Shown: piece after piece, positions 25,468-34,859 of the stretch | Layout of the letters: every line of letters starts with the position of its first letter | Numbering within the stretch: position 1 is the stretch's first letter | NCBI GenBank assembly: GCA_038326325.1 | Contig: JBBQJW010000017.1 | Location: forward strand, 5,218-69,217 | From: UBA10324 sp038326325 | Lineage (GTDB): Bacteria > Bacteroidota > Bacteroidia > Chitinophagales > UBA10324 | Direction of reading: 5' to 3' | Length of the DNA stretch: 64,000 nucleotides | The notes under the pieces: generated by a model | The model's input: the letters and a program-made list of their open reading frames with translations, nothing else | What the model was told of the DNA's origin: nothing | Database searches by the model: none | Made by a program: the position numbers and the translations under genes

Positions 25468-25932
25468 ATGAATAACTCAGAGGTTCAGAAACAGATAAAA
25501 ACAATACTGGAGCCCGAACTGCAAAAGCAGGATTGGTTTCTGGTAGATTGTGTGGTGAGCAATGGTCGTGTGATTGTAGCGGTGGATACTGATACCGGTT
25601 TCACCATTGAAAATTGTGTTCGCTTGAGTCGCCTTTTGGAAGCTGAATTGAATAAGTCGTTTCCGTTTTCGGAACATTATTCATTGGAGGTCGGAAGCCC
25701 AGGAATGGGAAATCCGCTGAAAGTTTTCAGACAGTATAAAAAATTCAAGGGGCGCAAAGTCGCAGTTGTTACAGTTGAAGGCGATCGGATGGAAGGAAGA
25801 ATGATTGAAGTTAGCGACACCGGAATCGTAATTGAAAAATCGAAAATGGACAAGAAAAAAGAAGTGATAACAGGACAAGTTGAAATACCTTTTACTCAAA
25901 TAAAAACAACCACGCTTGTGGTTACATTTTAA
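25468..25932 (+). CDS. rimP: Ribosome maturation factor RimP
   Basis: This 154-residue protein is needed for 30S subunit maturation. The N-terminal alpha-beta domain holds DWFLVDCVVSNGRVIVAVDT, then TIENCVRLSRLLEAELNKS and YSLEVGSPGMGNPL (the family has EVSSPGLDRPL at this place). The C-terminal SH3-like part runs from FKGRKVAVVTVEG. It is the first gene of rimP-nusA-infB and ends 14 bp before nusA. Confidence 0.93.
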   Translation: MNNSEVQKQIKTILEPELQKQDWFLVDCVVSNGRVIVAVDTDTGFTIENCVRLSRLLEAELNKSFPFSEHYSLEVGSPGMGNPLKVFRQYKKFKGRKVAVVTVEGDRMEGRMIEVSDTGIVIEKSKMDKKKEVITGQVEIPFTQIKTTTLVVTF

Positions 25933-25946
25933 AAACAGTTCGAACC

Positions 25947-27209
25947 ATGAACAACATTGAGCTGATTGAATCATTCTCAGAATTCAAGGAACAAAAAAAC
26001 ATCGACCGCCCTACAATGATGAAGGTGCTTGAAGATGTGTTCCGTACAATCATTCGTAAAAAACATTTGACGGATGAAAACTTCGACATCATCGTGAACA
26101 CCGAAAAAGGTGATCTGGAAATCTGGCATCGCCGCGAAATTGTAGCGGATGGCGCAGTTGAAGATCCAGTAAAACAAATCGGACTTTCTGAAGCGCGATT
26201 GATTGAGCCGGACTATGAAGTGGGTGAAGAAGCGATTGAAGAAGTAAAGATGGCGGCATTCGGCCGTCGCGCAATTCTTTCTGCTCGTCAAACACTTGCC
26301 GGAAGAATTTCTGAATTAGAAAAAGATGAGTTGTTTAAAAAATATACTGATCGTGTTGGTGAAATTATAAGTGGTGAAGTGTATCAGACATGGAAGCGTG
26401 AAACACTTTTGATTGATGATGACGGAAACGAGCTCATTCTTCCAAAGACCGAACAAATTCCTGCCGACTTTTTTAAGAAGGGAGATAATGTTCGTGCAGT
26501 ATTGAAAGCAGTTGAGCTGAAAAACAATGCGCCGACAATAATTCTTTCGCGCACCGATCCCTCGTTCCTCGCAAAATTATTAGAACAAGAGGTTCCTGAA
26601 ATTTTTGATGGGTTAATCACCATCAAAAAAATTGTTCGTGAACCCGGTGAAAGAGCAAAAGTGGCTGTTGAATCTTACGACGATCGCATTGATCCGGTTG
26701 GTGCCTGTGTTGGAATGAAGGGTTCGCGTATTCACGGAATAGTTCGCGAGTTGAAGAATGAAAATATCGACATCATCAATTACACAAACAATTTGCAACT
26801 GATGATTGCGCGTGCACTTACTCCAGCGAAAATCACATCCATGGAAGTGAATGAGGAGAAAAAAAGTGTAGCGGTTTATCTGAAACCGGATCAGGTTTCA
26901 TTAGCGATTGGTCGTGGAGGAGTAAACATTCGTTTGGCTGGTCGCATTACAGGATTGAGCATTGATGTGTTCCGCGACACAATGGATGAAGGCGATGATT
27001 TCGATATTGACTTGGATGAATTTTCAGATGAAATTGAAAGTTGGATCATTGACGAATTAAAAGCGATTGGTTGCGACACGGCAAGAAGCGTGTTGGAATT
27101 AAATGCCGATGAATTGGTTCGTCGTTCTGATTTGGAAGAAGAGACTGTGAAAGAAGTAATACGAATTTTGAAAACGGAATTTGAAGAAGAGAAGAAAAAA
27201 GAAGAATAA
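25947..27209 (+). CDS. nusA: Transcription termination/antitermination factor NusA
   Basis: The protein has 420 residues. The N-terminal RNA-polymerase-binding domain is at about 1-130, then S1 (GEIISGEVYQTWKRETLLID), KH1 (RTDPSFLAKLLEQEVPEI and GACVGMKGSRIHGIVREL) and KH2 (VSLAIGRGGVNIRLAGRITG). An acidic tail follows (ELNADELVRRSDLEEETVKE and a Lys/Glu end). The domain order and length match NusA from Bacteroidota. It is co-transcribed with rimP and infB. NusA autoregulation of this operon is known in Escherichia coli, and a leader hairpin exists here too. Confidence 0.95.
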   Translation: MNNIELIESFSEFKEQKNIDRPTMMKVLEDVFRTIIRKKHLTDENFDIIVNTEKGDLEIWHRREIVADGAVEDPVKQIGLSEARLIEPDYEVGEEAIEEVKMAAFGRRAILSARQTLAGRISELEKDELFKKYTDRVGEIISGEVYQTWKRETLLIDDDGNELILPKTEQIPADFFKKGDNVRAVLKAVELKNNAPTIILSRTDPSFLAKLLEQEVPEIFDGLITIKKIVREPGERAKVAVESYDDRIDPVGACVGMKGSRIHGIVRELKNENIDIINYTNNLQLMIARALTPAKITSMEVNEEKKSVAVYLKPDQVSLAIGRGGVNIRLAGRITGLSIDVFRDTMDEGDDFDIDLDEFSDEIESWIIDELKAIGCDTARSVLELNADELVRRSDLEEETVKEVIRILKTEFEEEKKKEE

Positions 27210-27218
27210 AATAACTGA

Positions 27219-30200
27219 ATGTCAGAAGTAACAACAGGGGGAAAAAGAATCGCGGCGGTTGCCAAGGAGCTCAATGTGGGTTTGACCCATCTCATTGAGC
27301 ATCTTAACAAAAGTGGTTTCAGTGTCGAGAATAAACCGACTACGAAAATCACCGATGCGATGCACGAGGTTTTACTTCGTGAATTTCAAAGTGATCTTTC
27401 AAACAAGCAGAAGGCTGATAAAATCAGCCTGGGAATAAAAGCTGCTGCTCCGGCAAAAGCCGAAGAGAAGGAAGAGCGCGCAACAAAAGTTTCAAAAGAA
27501 AAAGAAGAGCAATCAGAAGAACTGCTGATTAAGAATTCAAAAACAGCAACCAAAAAAGTTGAGGAAAAGAAAGTTGAAGAAACCGTTACAGCAAAGAAAC
27601 CCGAAGAAAAACCTGCTGAGAAAGTTGTAGAAAAAGCGACGAAAAAAATTGAAGAGAAGCCGATAGAAAAAATTTCTGGCGAGAAGAAAGAAGAACAGAA
27701 GCCGGAAGAAAAAATAATCAAGCGCGGCAAAGCAGATAAAGTTGAGGGGCCGAAAATTATTGGCAAAATAGAATTGCCGGTTGAACCACCTGCTGACGAG
27801 CGTGGAAAGAAAAAAGCTCCACCAAAAGTTGCAGCAAAAAAAGGAAAGAAAAAAGAAGAGGACACTGTTACACCTGTTGTTGAAGAGGTAAAACCTATTG
27901 AAGTTTCTGTAGCAGAAATCCCAAAGAAGGAACCACCCGCAGAACCAACAGAAACGGAAGCAACGGATACTGTTACACCTGAAGATCCAAACGCCCCAAC
28001 GCGCAAAACACAATTTTCTGTTTTGTCGGGTCCGGTGTTGCTCGGAAAAATTGATTTAGGTTCAGTAAAAGATAAAAAGCCCGACTACTCGGACATTATT
28101 AAGGGCGATAGAGAAAAACGCAAGCGCAAAAGAATTTATAGTTCTGAGCAGGGGCCAATCGGCAAGCAACCTCAGTCATCAGGCGGAGGTGGTGCAACTG
28201 TTACACCTCCAGCAAAGCCAGGTGAAAGAAGACCATCTGGTCCGCCATCACAACAACCTCCTCGTCGAGACAACAGAACCGGCGACAATAACAGAGGAAG
28301 AAGCGACCGTAACAGAAATACAAAAGTTGACAACACTCCGCAGGAAGTTTCTCAAAAAGAAATTCAGGATAAAATCAAGGCAACACTTTCTCGCCTTGGA
28401 CAGCATGGGGTGAAAGGTGGCAAGGGTGCGAAAACAAAATTGCGCAAACTGAAACGCGATGTTGCAGCTGAAGAAATGAATGTAGAAGGCGGCGCTAAAA
28501 AAATTCAACTCACGGAATTTATTTCTGTTTCTGAGTTGGCAAGTTTGCTGAGCGTACCTGTAACAGATGTAATTAAGAATTGCATGAATCTCGGAATCTT
28601 TGTTTCCATCAATCAACGATTGGATGCGGAGATTATAGAATTAGTAACGCATGAATTTGGTTTCGAAGCCGAGTTCATTGGTGTTGAAGCGCAGGAAGAA
28701 CAGGAGGAATTTGTTGATGAGCCGGAAGATTTAAAATCGCGCCCTCCAATCGTTACTATCATGGGACATGTGGATCATGGTAAAACATCGTTGCTTGATT
28801 ATATCAGAAGCGCGAATGTGGTGGCTGGTGAAAAAGGGGGAATCACTCAGCACATTGGTGCTTATGAAGTGGAACTTCCGAACAAAAGAAAAATTACTTT
28901 TCTTGATACACCGGGTCACGAAGCATTTACCGCGATGCGCGCCCGTGGAGCAAAAATTACAGACATTGTTGTGATTGTTATTGCTGCCGATGATAATGTG
29001 ATGCCTCAAACAAAAGAAGCCATTAGTCACGCACAGGCAGCGGGTGTTCCTATGATTTTTGCATTTAATAAAATGGATAAACCAGGAGCTGATGCTGAAA
29101 AAGTGCGAAGCGTATTAGCAAACATGAATATTCTTGTTGAGGATTGGGGAGGAAAATTTCAGTCGCAGGAAATTTCAGCAAAGGCAGGAACAAATGTTGA
29201 TTTGTTATTAGAAAAAATATTAGTTGAAGCTGATGTGTTGGAGTTAACAGCGAATCCCGATAAACCCGCAATCGGTTCTGTGATTGAAGCATCGCTTGAT
29301 AAAGGAAAAGGATATGTGTCAACTGTGTTGGTTCAGGAAGGAACTTTGAATCACGGTGATATAATTGTTGCTGGCGCAAACATGGGCAGAGTTAAAGCCA
29401 TGTACGACGAGCGCGGAAATAAAATTAAATCTGCACCTCCGGCTACACCTGTGTTGGTGTTAGGATTAGATGGTGCACCGCAGGCAGGAGAAAAAGTTCG
29501 TGCGTTTGAAGATGAGCAGGAAGCAAAAGCGGTAGCAACAAAACGCTCGCAAATTTTACGCGAGCAGGGAATTCGTACCAAGAAACATATTACGCTCGAT
29601 GAAATCGGTCGTCGTTTGGCGCTGGGTAATTTCAAAGAACTGAATGTGATTATCAAAGCCGACTTTGATGGTTCAGTTGAAGCGCTTTCTGATTCGTTGC
29701 AAAAACTTTCAGTGGCCGAGGTGCATGTGAATGTTGTTTACAAAGCTGTCGGACAAATTACAGAATCAGATGTATTGCTCGCTTCCGCATCCGATGCAAT
29801 CATTGTCGGTTTCCAGGTGCGACCATCATTGCAGGCGCGCAAACTCGCTGAGAAAGAAAATATTGAAATTAGATTATACTCTATCATCTACGATGCGATT
29901 GAAGAAATCAAGGGTGCAATGGAAGGAATGTTGGAACCAAAACTCGAAGAGCGCGCAGTGTGTAACATTGAAGTTCGCGATGTATTCAAGATTCCAAAAA
30001 TTGGCTCTGTTGCAGGTTGCTATGTAACCGATGGAAAAATTACCCGTCACACAAAAATTCATATTGTGCGCGATGGTATTGTGATTTATACAGGAGAATT
30101 AGCTTCATTGAAACGATTCAAAGATGATGTGAAAGATGTAGCAACCGGATTCGAGTGCGGTATCTCAATCAAAAACTACAACGATATTAAAGTCGGTGAT

Positions 30201-30245
30201 GTGATTGAAGGATATGAAGAAGTGGAAGTGAAGCGAACACTGTAA
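27219..30245 (+). CDS. infB: Translation initiation factor IF-2
   Basis: The protein has 1008 residues. An N-terminal IF2_N-like domain (1-60) is followed by a 370-residue Lys/Glu/Pro-rich linker, a second IF2_N domain near 430, then the GTPase domain with GHVDHGKTS (G1), DTPGHEAF (G3) and NKMD (G4). IF-2 brings fMet-tRNA to the 30S P site. The linker holds several Thr-Val-Thr-Pro stretches, each encoded by a TGTTACA site (27866, 27970, 28198), so the window-wide motif has accumulated where protein constraint is weak. Confidence 0.97.
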   Translation: MSEVTTGGKRIAAVAKELNVGLTHLIEHLNKSGFSVENKPTTKITDAMHEVLLREFQSDLSNKQKADKISLGIKAAAPAKAEEKEERATKVSKEKEEQSEELLIKNSKTATKKVEEKKVEETVTAKKPEEKPAEKVVEKATKKIEEKPIEKISGEKKEEQKPEEKIIKRGKADKVEGPKIIGKIELPVEPPADERGKKKAPPKVAAKKGKKKEEDTVTPVVEEVKPIEVSVAEIPKKEPPAEPTETEATDTVTPEDPNAPTRKTQFSVLSGPVLLGKIDLGSVKDKKPDYSDIIKGDREKRKRKRIYSSEQGPIGKQPQSSGGGGATVTPPAKPGERRPSGPPSQQPPRRDNRTGDNNRGRSDRNRNTKVDNTPQEVSQKEIQDKIKATLSRLGQHGVKGGKGAKTKLRKLKRDVAAEEMNVEGGAKKIQLTEFISVSELASLLSVPVTDVIKNCMNLGIFVSINQRLDAEIIELVTHEFGFEAEFIGVEAQEEQEEFVDEPEDLKSRPPIVTIMGHVDHGKTSLLDYIRSANVVAGEKGGITQHIGAYEVELPNKRKITFLDTPGHEAFTAMRARGAKITDIVVIVIAADDNVMPQTKEAISHAQAAGVPMIFAFNKMDKPGADAEKVRSVLANMNILVEDWGGKFQSQEISAKAGTNVDLLLEKILVEADVLELTANPDKPAIGSVIEASLDKGKGYVSTVLVQEGTLNHGDIIVAGANMGRVKAMYDERGNKIKSAPPATPVLVLGLDGAPQAGEKVRAFEDEQEAKAVATKRSQILREQGIRTKKHITLDEIGRRLALGNFKELNVIIKADFDGSVEALSDSLQKLSVAEVHVNVVYKAVGQITESDVLLASASDAIIVGFQVRPSLQARKLAEKENIEIRLYSIIYDAIEEIKGAMEGMLEPKLEERAVCNIEVRDVFKIPKIGSVAGCYVTDGKITRHTKIHIVRDGIVIYTGELASLKRFKDDVKDVATGFECGISIKNYNDIKVGDVIEGYEEVEVKRTL

Positions 30246-30269
30246 CAGATTTTTTTTTGAAAATATTTG

Positions 30270-30299
30270 AAAGCATTCATCATAAGTGGGTGCTTTTTT
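30270..30299 (+). terminator. Probable terminator after infB
   Basis: AAAGCATTC pairs with GGGTGCTTT (with G-T pairs), followed by a T run. It ends the rimP-nusA-infB transcript. Confidence 0.6.
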
Positions 30300-30606
30300 A
30301 TTTCGTGCTAATCACAACAATCTTTCTTAAAGAAGTTGTAACAGTATTTCAGAAATTTTTTCAGAAGATTTTTTATTCCTTTTGGGTTTTTAATATCAGA
30401 TGAAAGTGTTTTCAATTTTGCGATTGATTATCTCTGATTGTTCTAATCTACAATTTCAAAACGGCAAATGGTTTTATTAAACAACAGGTTCCCCTTTGGG
30501 AGAACCTGTTGCAGACGGAAGAAATAATTATGGTTTCTTCCTAAATTTTATTTCACAAAAATATTTTTTGGTCGGTTTTAATAAGTTGCTAATTAAAATA
30601 ATTGAA
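30300..30606. other. Gene-free stretch after infB
   Basis: AT-rich DNA with one TGTAACA site at 30338 and the hairpin at 30482-30511. No coding potential or RNA gene was seen. Confidence 0.5.
30482..30511. repeat. CAACAGGTTC/GAACCTGTTG hairpin
   Basis: A perfect 10-bp stem with CCCTTTGGGA at the apex. The apex resembles those of the hairpins at 5779 and 6057 (CCCTTCGGGA and CCCTGCAGGA), though the stem differs. Confidence 0.7.
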
Positions 30607-30614
30607 TATATTTG
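30607..30614 (+). promoter_or_regulatory. -7 element (TATATTTG) of the RRM gene
   Basis: TATATTTG fits TAnnTTTG. It lies 126 bp before the ATG at 30740, which implies a long 5' leader of roughly 115 bases. Long leaders are seen in cold-shock genes; that link is only suggestive. Confidence 0.55.
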
Positions 30615-30739
30615 ACACGAACCCTTAAACAAACTAATGAAATTTATTAGCCGCTTTACTTTAAGTTAAGTATCAAACACGGTTTCTGTTTTCAATCAAC
30701 TCAACAATCAATACTTTTTTAACCCACACTTTTAAGACC

Positions 30740-31003
30740 ATGAACATTTATGTACGAAACCTTAATTACAATCTTCAGGAAGATGAATTAAAGGAGGTAT
30801 TTTCTCAACACGGAGAAGTATCATCAGTAAAAATTATTAAGGACCGCGTTACCGGCAGAGCCAAAGGTTTCGGCTTTGTTGAAATGACGAATGATGACGA
30901 GGCAAAAGCCGCCATCGAAAAAATCAATGGTAGCGATGTAAAAGGTCGCAACATTGAGGTGAGCGAAGCGCGTCCGCCACAAGAGAGAGAAAAAAAGTGG
31001 TGA
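30740..31003 (+). CDS. RRM-domain RNA-binding protein
   Basis: The protein has 87 residues and is a single RNA-recognition motif. RNP2 is NIYVRNLNYN (residues 2-11) and RNP1 is AKGFGFVEM (about 41-49), each with its aromatic residues. A short basic/proline tail (RPPQEREKKW) follows. Single-RRM proteins of this type in bacteria are often cold-induced RNA chaperones. It has its own promoter with a long leader and a terminator directly after it. Confidence 0.93.
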   Translation: MNIYVRNLNYNLQEDELKEVFSQHGEVSSVKIIKDRVTGRAKGFGFVEMTNDDEAKAAIEKINGSDVKGRNIEVSEARPPQEREKKW

Positions 31004-31023
31004 TACCTTTACTATAAATTTAA

Positions 31024-31057
31024 AAGAGCCGTCACGAAAATTCGTTGCGGCTTTTTT
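31024..31057 (+). terminator. Rho-independent terminator of the RRM gene
   Basis: AAGAGCCG and CGGCTTTT form the stem, with an inner ACGAA/TTCGT pair, followed by a T run. It meets the stop codon of the convergent glycosyltransferase. Confidence 0.75.
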
Positions 31058-31796
31058 ATTTCTGTAACAGTTTCAGATATTTCATTCGCGTGTATCGCGA
31101 ATATCCTATGGCGATTTCATATCCTGCTTTTCTGTCTAAAAATCCAGCTCGTAAAATATAAGAGCGAACAAATGCAAATGACCCGGAGAAATATGCTTTT
31201 AATAAATTGCTTTTCATTCCTTCTTCTATCATTGATTGAGCGGCGATGGTGCTGAATTTTTCCATCTGCATTATATATAGTTCAGGTGTTCGTGCTGTAT
31301 AATGAAGAATATTTCCATTCAGGAATTCAATTTTTGAATTTGCATTCATCACCACTTTATCGTGCGGATTTTTTCCACCCCACTTTCCTTTTTGCATATT
31401 CCACAATCTGATTTTTTTATCGGGATACCATACACCGTGCTTTATCCATTGACCGCAATAATTATTTAGTCGGTTCATGGAATAAGCGTCGGCAGAAAAG
31501 TTTTTTTTGATTTCGAGAATTGAAATTTTCAGTTCATCAGAAATTCGTTCGTCAGCATCAAGAGATAATATCCAATCGTTTGTTGCCTGTAACAGTGCGA
31601 AGTTTTTTTGTTGAATATGTCCTTCGAATTTGTTCTGAATGAGTTTTACATTTTTTTCGCGACAGATTTTTTCTGTTGCATCGGATGAATAAGAATCAAC
31701 AACAATTATTTCGTCAACAATTTCTTTCAATGAATCAATGCAGTCGCCGATATTTTCTTCTTCGTTATAAGTGATAATGACTCCCGAAATTTTCAT
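31056..31796 (-). CDS. Family 2 glycosyltransferase (WaaE/KdtX-like)
   Basis: The protein has 246 residues. The GT-A signature is present: VIITYNEEENIGDCIDSL, EIIVVDSYSSDATEKI, and the DxD motif in WILSLDADERI (about residue 85). The C-terminal part, with RLWNMQKGKWGG and ILHYTARTPELYI, is typical of WaaE-like enzymes that add glucose or similar to lipopolysaccharide core. It overlaps the O-antigen ligase-like gene by 4 bp, so the two are translated together and probably act on the same surface glycan. Confidence 0.88.
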   Translation of the reverse strand: MKISGVIITYNEEENIGDCIDSLKEIVDEIIVVDSYSSDATEKICREKNVKLIQNKFEGHIQQKNFALLQATNDWILSLDADERISDELKISILEIKKNFSADAYSMNRLNNYCGQWIKHGVWYPDKKIRLWNMQKGKWGGKNPHDKVVMNANSKIEFLNGNILHYTARTPELYIMQMEKFSTIAAQSMIEEGMKSNLLKAYFSGSFAFVRSYILRAGFLDRKAGYEIAIGYSRYTRMKYLKLLQK

Positions 31797-33040
31797 CTTC
31801 TCTTTTTTCGAAGTTGAAAATAAATGAGAATTAAAAAGATAAGATACAATCCGATTCCGTTACTGTCATCTGCGGTTGCTTCGGTGAGATAGGAAGAGAA
31901 AACAATAATGTGCAGACAAACAAAAAGCGGATCTGTATAATTTCGGTTATAGAAAAAAGGGAAGAGAGAGGCAAACCAAAAAATCGCAAATCCAATAAAT
32001 CCAACAGAAGCTAGCTCCCATACAATCTGGTTGTGCGGAAGTTTGTTGGGGGTTTTTATTTCGGGATAGCCGACATATTTTTTTATCGCTTCATTTTTTA
32101 CATCACCTGCCCCTACTCCAATCCATATATTTTCTTTCCAGATTTCAATCCCGTTTTTCATAGAAAGCAGTCGTGTTGCATCACTTAATCCGGCAACATT
32201 ATTATAATCAAAATACTGACCGAGGTCGTACTTCATATACGATAGTTTTGTTTTCACAGAGGGAATAAAATTGTACGCGATAACAGGAAGAAGAATTAAT
32301 GCAATTAATGCAGCAAAACCCTGTTTCCATTTTCTGAAAAGAAAAACATATCGCACCAACAGAAAAACAGAACAAAGATAAAAAGCAAGCAGTCCGCTTC
32401 GCACTGCCATCACATGCAAAAACACAATCAGAAAAACTGTTACAGCAAGCGTTAAATATTTTTCGCCGCGGAAGAGTGGTTGAAAATCTCCGCGGAATAA
32501 ATACCATCCGATAAAAACACAAAAGCAAACCAAGAGACTGAATCGAACATGGCTATACGGTGTTTCCATTGTTTGCCCCGCAGAATACATTCCGTTTACT
32601 GCGTCAAAGTTGTTTACATACTTCGCCAGCACAATAAAACTCGACACAGCAATCATCCATAAAAAAACATACAGTATCCATTGGAAAGTTTTATGTGTCA
32701 TGTTTCGGAGTGAAATCATTCCGAAGGGAATTACAACAAATGCGAGTCGCACATTTATTCGCTCAAGCCAATATTGTTCGTCGTCAGAATAAATTCCACT
32801 AAATAAATAAGTGAGCAGAAAAAGTGAAAGAACGATTAAAACCGGGTCGTGTAAATATTCGTTAATGTTATACCTCACCTCTGTGTTGAATAAAGTATTA
32901 GCAACTAATAGTCCCATGCTTATACTTTGCAGCGCGTGAGAAAAAATCAATCCTGCAAATAATGTCAGGAGAAAAAGCAAACTCAACTTATAGTGGTCGG
33001 GCTTGTTGTTGATGGTGAAGTAGGAGAAAATGATTTTCAT
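31793..33040 (-). CDS. O-antigen ligase/polymerase-like membrane protein
   Basis: The protein has 415 residues and about 11 hydrophobic helices. A large periplasmic loop carries the Wzy_C/WaaL-type segment (NGIEIWKENIWIGVGAGDVK and LPHNQIVWELASVGFIG, with the conserved H and R/K context). The family joins O-antigen or other polyprenyl-linked glycans, either to lipid A core or to each other. It is paired with a WaaE-like glycosyltransferase, which favours a lipopolysaccharide role. Confidence 0.85.
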   Translation of the reverse strand: MKIIFSYFTINNKPDHYKLSLLFLLTLFAGLIFSHALQSISMGLLVANTLFNTEVRYNINEYLHDPVLIVLSLFLLTYLFSGIYSDDEQYWLERINVRLAFVVIPFGMISLRNMTHKTFQWILYVFLWMIAVSSFIVLAKYVNNFDAVNGMYSAGQTMETPYSHVRFSLLVCFCVFIGWYLFRGDFQPLFRGEKYLTLAVTVFLIVFLHVMAVRSGLLAFYLCSVFLLVRYVFLFRKWKQGFAALIALILLPVIAYNFIPSVKTKLSYMKYDLGQYFDYNNVAGLSDATRLLSMKNGIEIWKENIWIGVGAGDVKNEAIKKYVGYPEIKTPNKLPHNQIVWELASVGFIGFAIFWFASLFPFFYNRNYTDPLFVCLHIIVFSSYLTEATADDSNGIGLYLIFLILIYFQLRKKRR

Positions 33041-33083
33041 TAAGGGGTGGTAAAATAAACCCGAATTAAACTATTTTTAAATC

Positions 33084-33662
33084 GTGACTACTGAAGAAAT
33101 TATAAAAAAAGAAAACGAAACAGTATTTGAGCAGGAGTTTTTTCCGACTGCGGATGCCCTTTACAATTTCGCCTTCCATCTTACCTACAACGAAGATGAT
33201 GCGCATGATCTTGTGCAGGATACTTTTTTAAAATCATATCGCTTCATAAATTCTTATGAAAGGGGAACCAACGCGAAGGCATGGCTGTTCAAAATTCTCA
33301 AGAACAGTTTCATTAATGAGTATCGAAAAAAATCGCGTACTCCGAATGAAGTTGATTACGAAGATTACATTGCTTATCAGGATAGTGACGAGGCAACAGG
33401 AATAGGAAGTTTGGATATGCGCTCCAATGTTTTTCAAAACATGATGGGCGATGAAATAACTACCGCAATAAATTCTTTGCCTGCCGATTTCAGAACCGTG
33501 ATTCTGTTGTGTGATGTGGAAGATTTCAGTTATGAGGAGATTGCAAAAATTGTTGACATCCCGATTGGTACTGTTCGTTCGCGCCTGCATAGAGCACGCA
33601 ACATGCTGAAAGACCAATTGCGCGATTACGCAAAGACAAAAGGAATAAAAGAAATAAGATAA
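33084..33662 (+). CDS. ECF-type RNA polymerase sigma factor
   Basis: The protein has 192 residues with a GTG start. Region 2 is LYNFAFHLTYNEDDAHDLVQ followed by AWLFKILKNSFINEYRK. Region 4 is LPADFRTVILLCDVEDFSYE and then GTVRSRLHRARNMLKDQL. It is followed after 3 bp by a small anti-sigma-like gene and then meaB. Its stimulus and regulon are unknown. Confidence 0.93.
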   Translation: MTTEEIIKKENETVFEQEFFPTADALYNFAFHLTYNEDDAHDLVQDTFLKSYRFINSYERGTNAKAWLFKILKNSFINEYRKKSRTPNEVDYEDYIAYQDSDEATGIGSLDMRSNVFQNMMGDEITTAINSLPADFRTVILLCDVEDFSYEEIAKIVDIPIGTVRSRLHRARNMLKDQLRDYAKTKGIKEIR

Positions 33663-33665
33663 TAA

Positions 33666-33929
33666 ATGGACGACAAACAGCGACTACTCGACAGACACAA
33701 CTGCGAACAACTCATGCGCAAAGTAGTGCTCATGCTTGATGGGGAAATGAGTGAAGTTGAGGAAAAAGATTTTCTGGCTAATGTGTCTATATGTAATCAC
33801 TGTCTTGAATCATACAATATAGAAAAGGCATTTAAAGAAAGTATCTGTAACGGTATTGAGCGGAAATCTATTTCGCCTGATGTACTTAATTCTATTCGCG
33901 AAAAAATTAAAAGTCAACTGGGCGACTGA
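33666..33929 (+). CDS. Small zf-HC2-like anti-sigma factor
   Basis: The protein has 87 residues. The central VSICNHCLESYNIEKAF segment has the CxxC of zf-HC2/RsrA-type anti-sigma domains. The histidine normally four residues before the first cysteine is an asparagine here, so zinc binding may be altered. No membrane helix is seen, so it would be a soluble regulator of the ECF factor encoded immediately upstream. Confidence 0.75.
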   Translation: MDDKQRLLDRHNCEQLMRKVVLMLDGEMSEVEEKDFLANVSICNHCLESYNIEKAFKESICNGIERKSISPDVLNSIREKIKSQLGD

Positions 33930-33941
33930 TTATCTTTACCG

Positions 33942-34859
33942 TTGATGAATCAGGCAGACGGATTATTAACTCAAATACAAAACGGAAATTATAAAGCGCT
34001 TGCCCGCGTCATTAGTTTAGTTGAAAACGATTTAGAAGTTGGTCGCGAACTGTTACACCAGTTAAATATTAATCATCACATTCCTGTTATTGGTTTTACG
34101 GGTCCGCCTGGTGCCGGTAAAAGTTCATTGGTAAATTCTTTATTGAAAAAGCTTTCTAGCAGCGGAAAAAAAATTGCTGTGGTTGCAATTGACCCAACAT
34201 CTCCTTTTAATTTCGGTTCGCTGCTTGGCGATAGAATAAGATTAAGTGAACATTTTAACGATGAAAATATTTTCATCAGAAGTTTAGCAACCCGTGGTGC
34301 TCTTGGTGGTTTGACTGATAAAATTATTGAGGTGATTGATGTGTTGCGCGCTTCTGTTTTTGATTACATTATTATTGAAACAGTTGGCGTGGGGCAAAGT
34401 GAAGTTGAAATTGCAGGACTTGCCGATACAACTATTGTAGTTCTTGTGCCTGAATCAGGTGATGAAGTTCAAACAATGAAAGCTGGCTTAATGGAAATCG
34501 CCGACATATTCATAGTAAACAAAGCTGACCGAGAAAATGCCGACCGATTTGCAAAAAACATTTCTCTTCTTGTTCATGAAAAAGAAAAAAGCGATTGGAC
34601 TATTCCTGTTATAAAAACAATTGCCTTAAAAAATGAAGGTGTAGATGAGTTGATTAAGGAAATTGAAAATCATCTTTCATCTCCTCACCAGAATGAAAGA
34701 AAAATCTTATTAATGGCTGATAAAGCGCTTCAATTAATTATAAAAGAAAAAACTAAACATATTAATCGAGTTGAATTACTGAATGAATTGAAAAATAAAA
34801 TGGAAGATAAAAAATTTAATCTGTATAAATTCGTTCAAAATCGATTAATGGGTTTGTGA
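33942..34859 (+). CDS. meaB: Methylmalonyl-CoA mutase-associated GTPase MeaB
   Basis: The protein has 305 residues and belongs to the G3E/ArgK GTPases that protect and reload adenosylcobalamin-dependent methylmalonyl-CoA mutase. Walker A is GPPGAGKSS (about residues 53-61), then AIDPTSPFNFGSLLGDRIRL (family signature), ETVGVGQSEVE (switch) and NKADREN (base specificity). It is third in a row with the ECF sigma and anti-sigma genes (12 bp gap). This is an unusual partner, since meaB usually sits beside mut genes. Methylmalonyl-CoA epimerase is in the same window at 4.6 kb. Confidence 0.94.
   Translation: MMNQADGLLTQIQNGNYKALARVISLVENDLEVGRELLHQLNINHHIPVIGFTGPPGAGKSSLVNSLLKKLSSSGKKIAVVAIDPTSPFNFGSLLGDRIRLSEHFNDENIFIRSLATRGALGGLTDKIIEVIDVLRASVFDYIIIETVGVGQSEVEIAGLADTTIVVLVPESGDEVQTMKAGLMEIADIFIVNKADRENADRFAKNISLLVHEKEKSDWTIPVIKTIALKNEGVDELIKEIENHLSSPHQNERKILLMADKALQLIIKEKTKHINRVELLNELKNKMEDKKFNLYKFVQNRLMGL

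Noticed and set aside
27386..28013. Long minus-strand frames rich in Ser/Phe opposite infB
   Set aside because: They are antisense shadows of the Lys/Glu-rich linker of IF-2, with no promoter or family.
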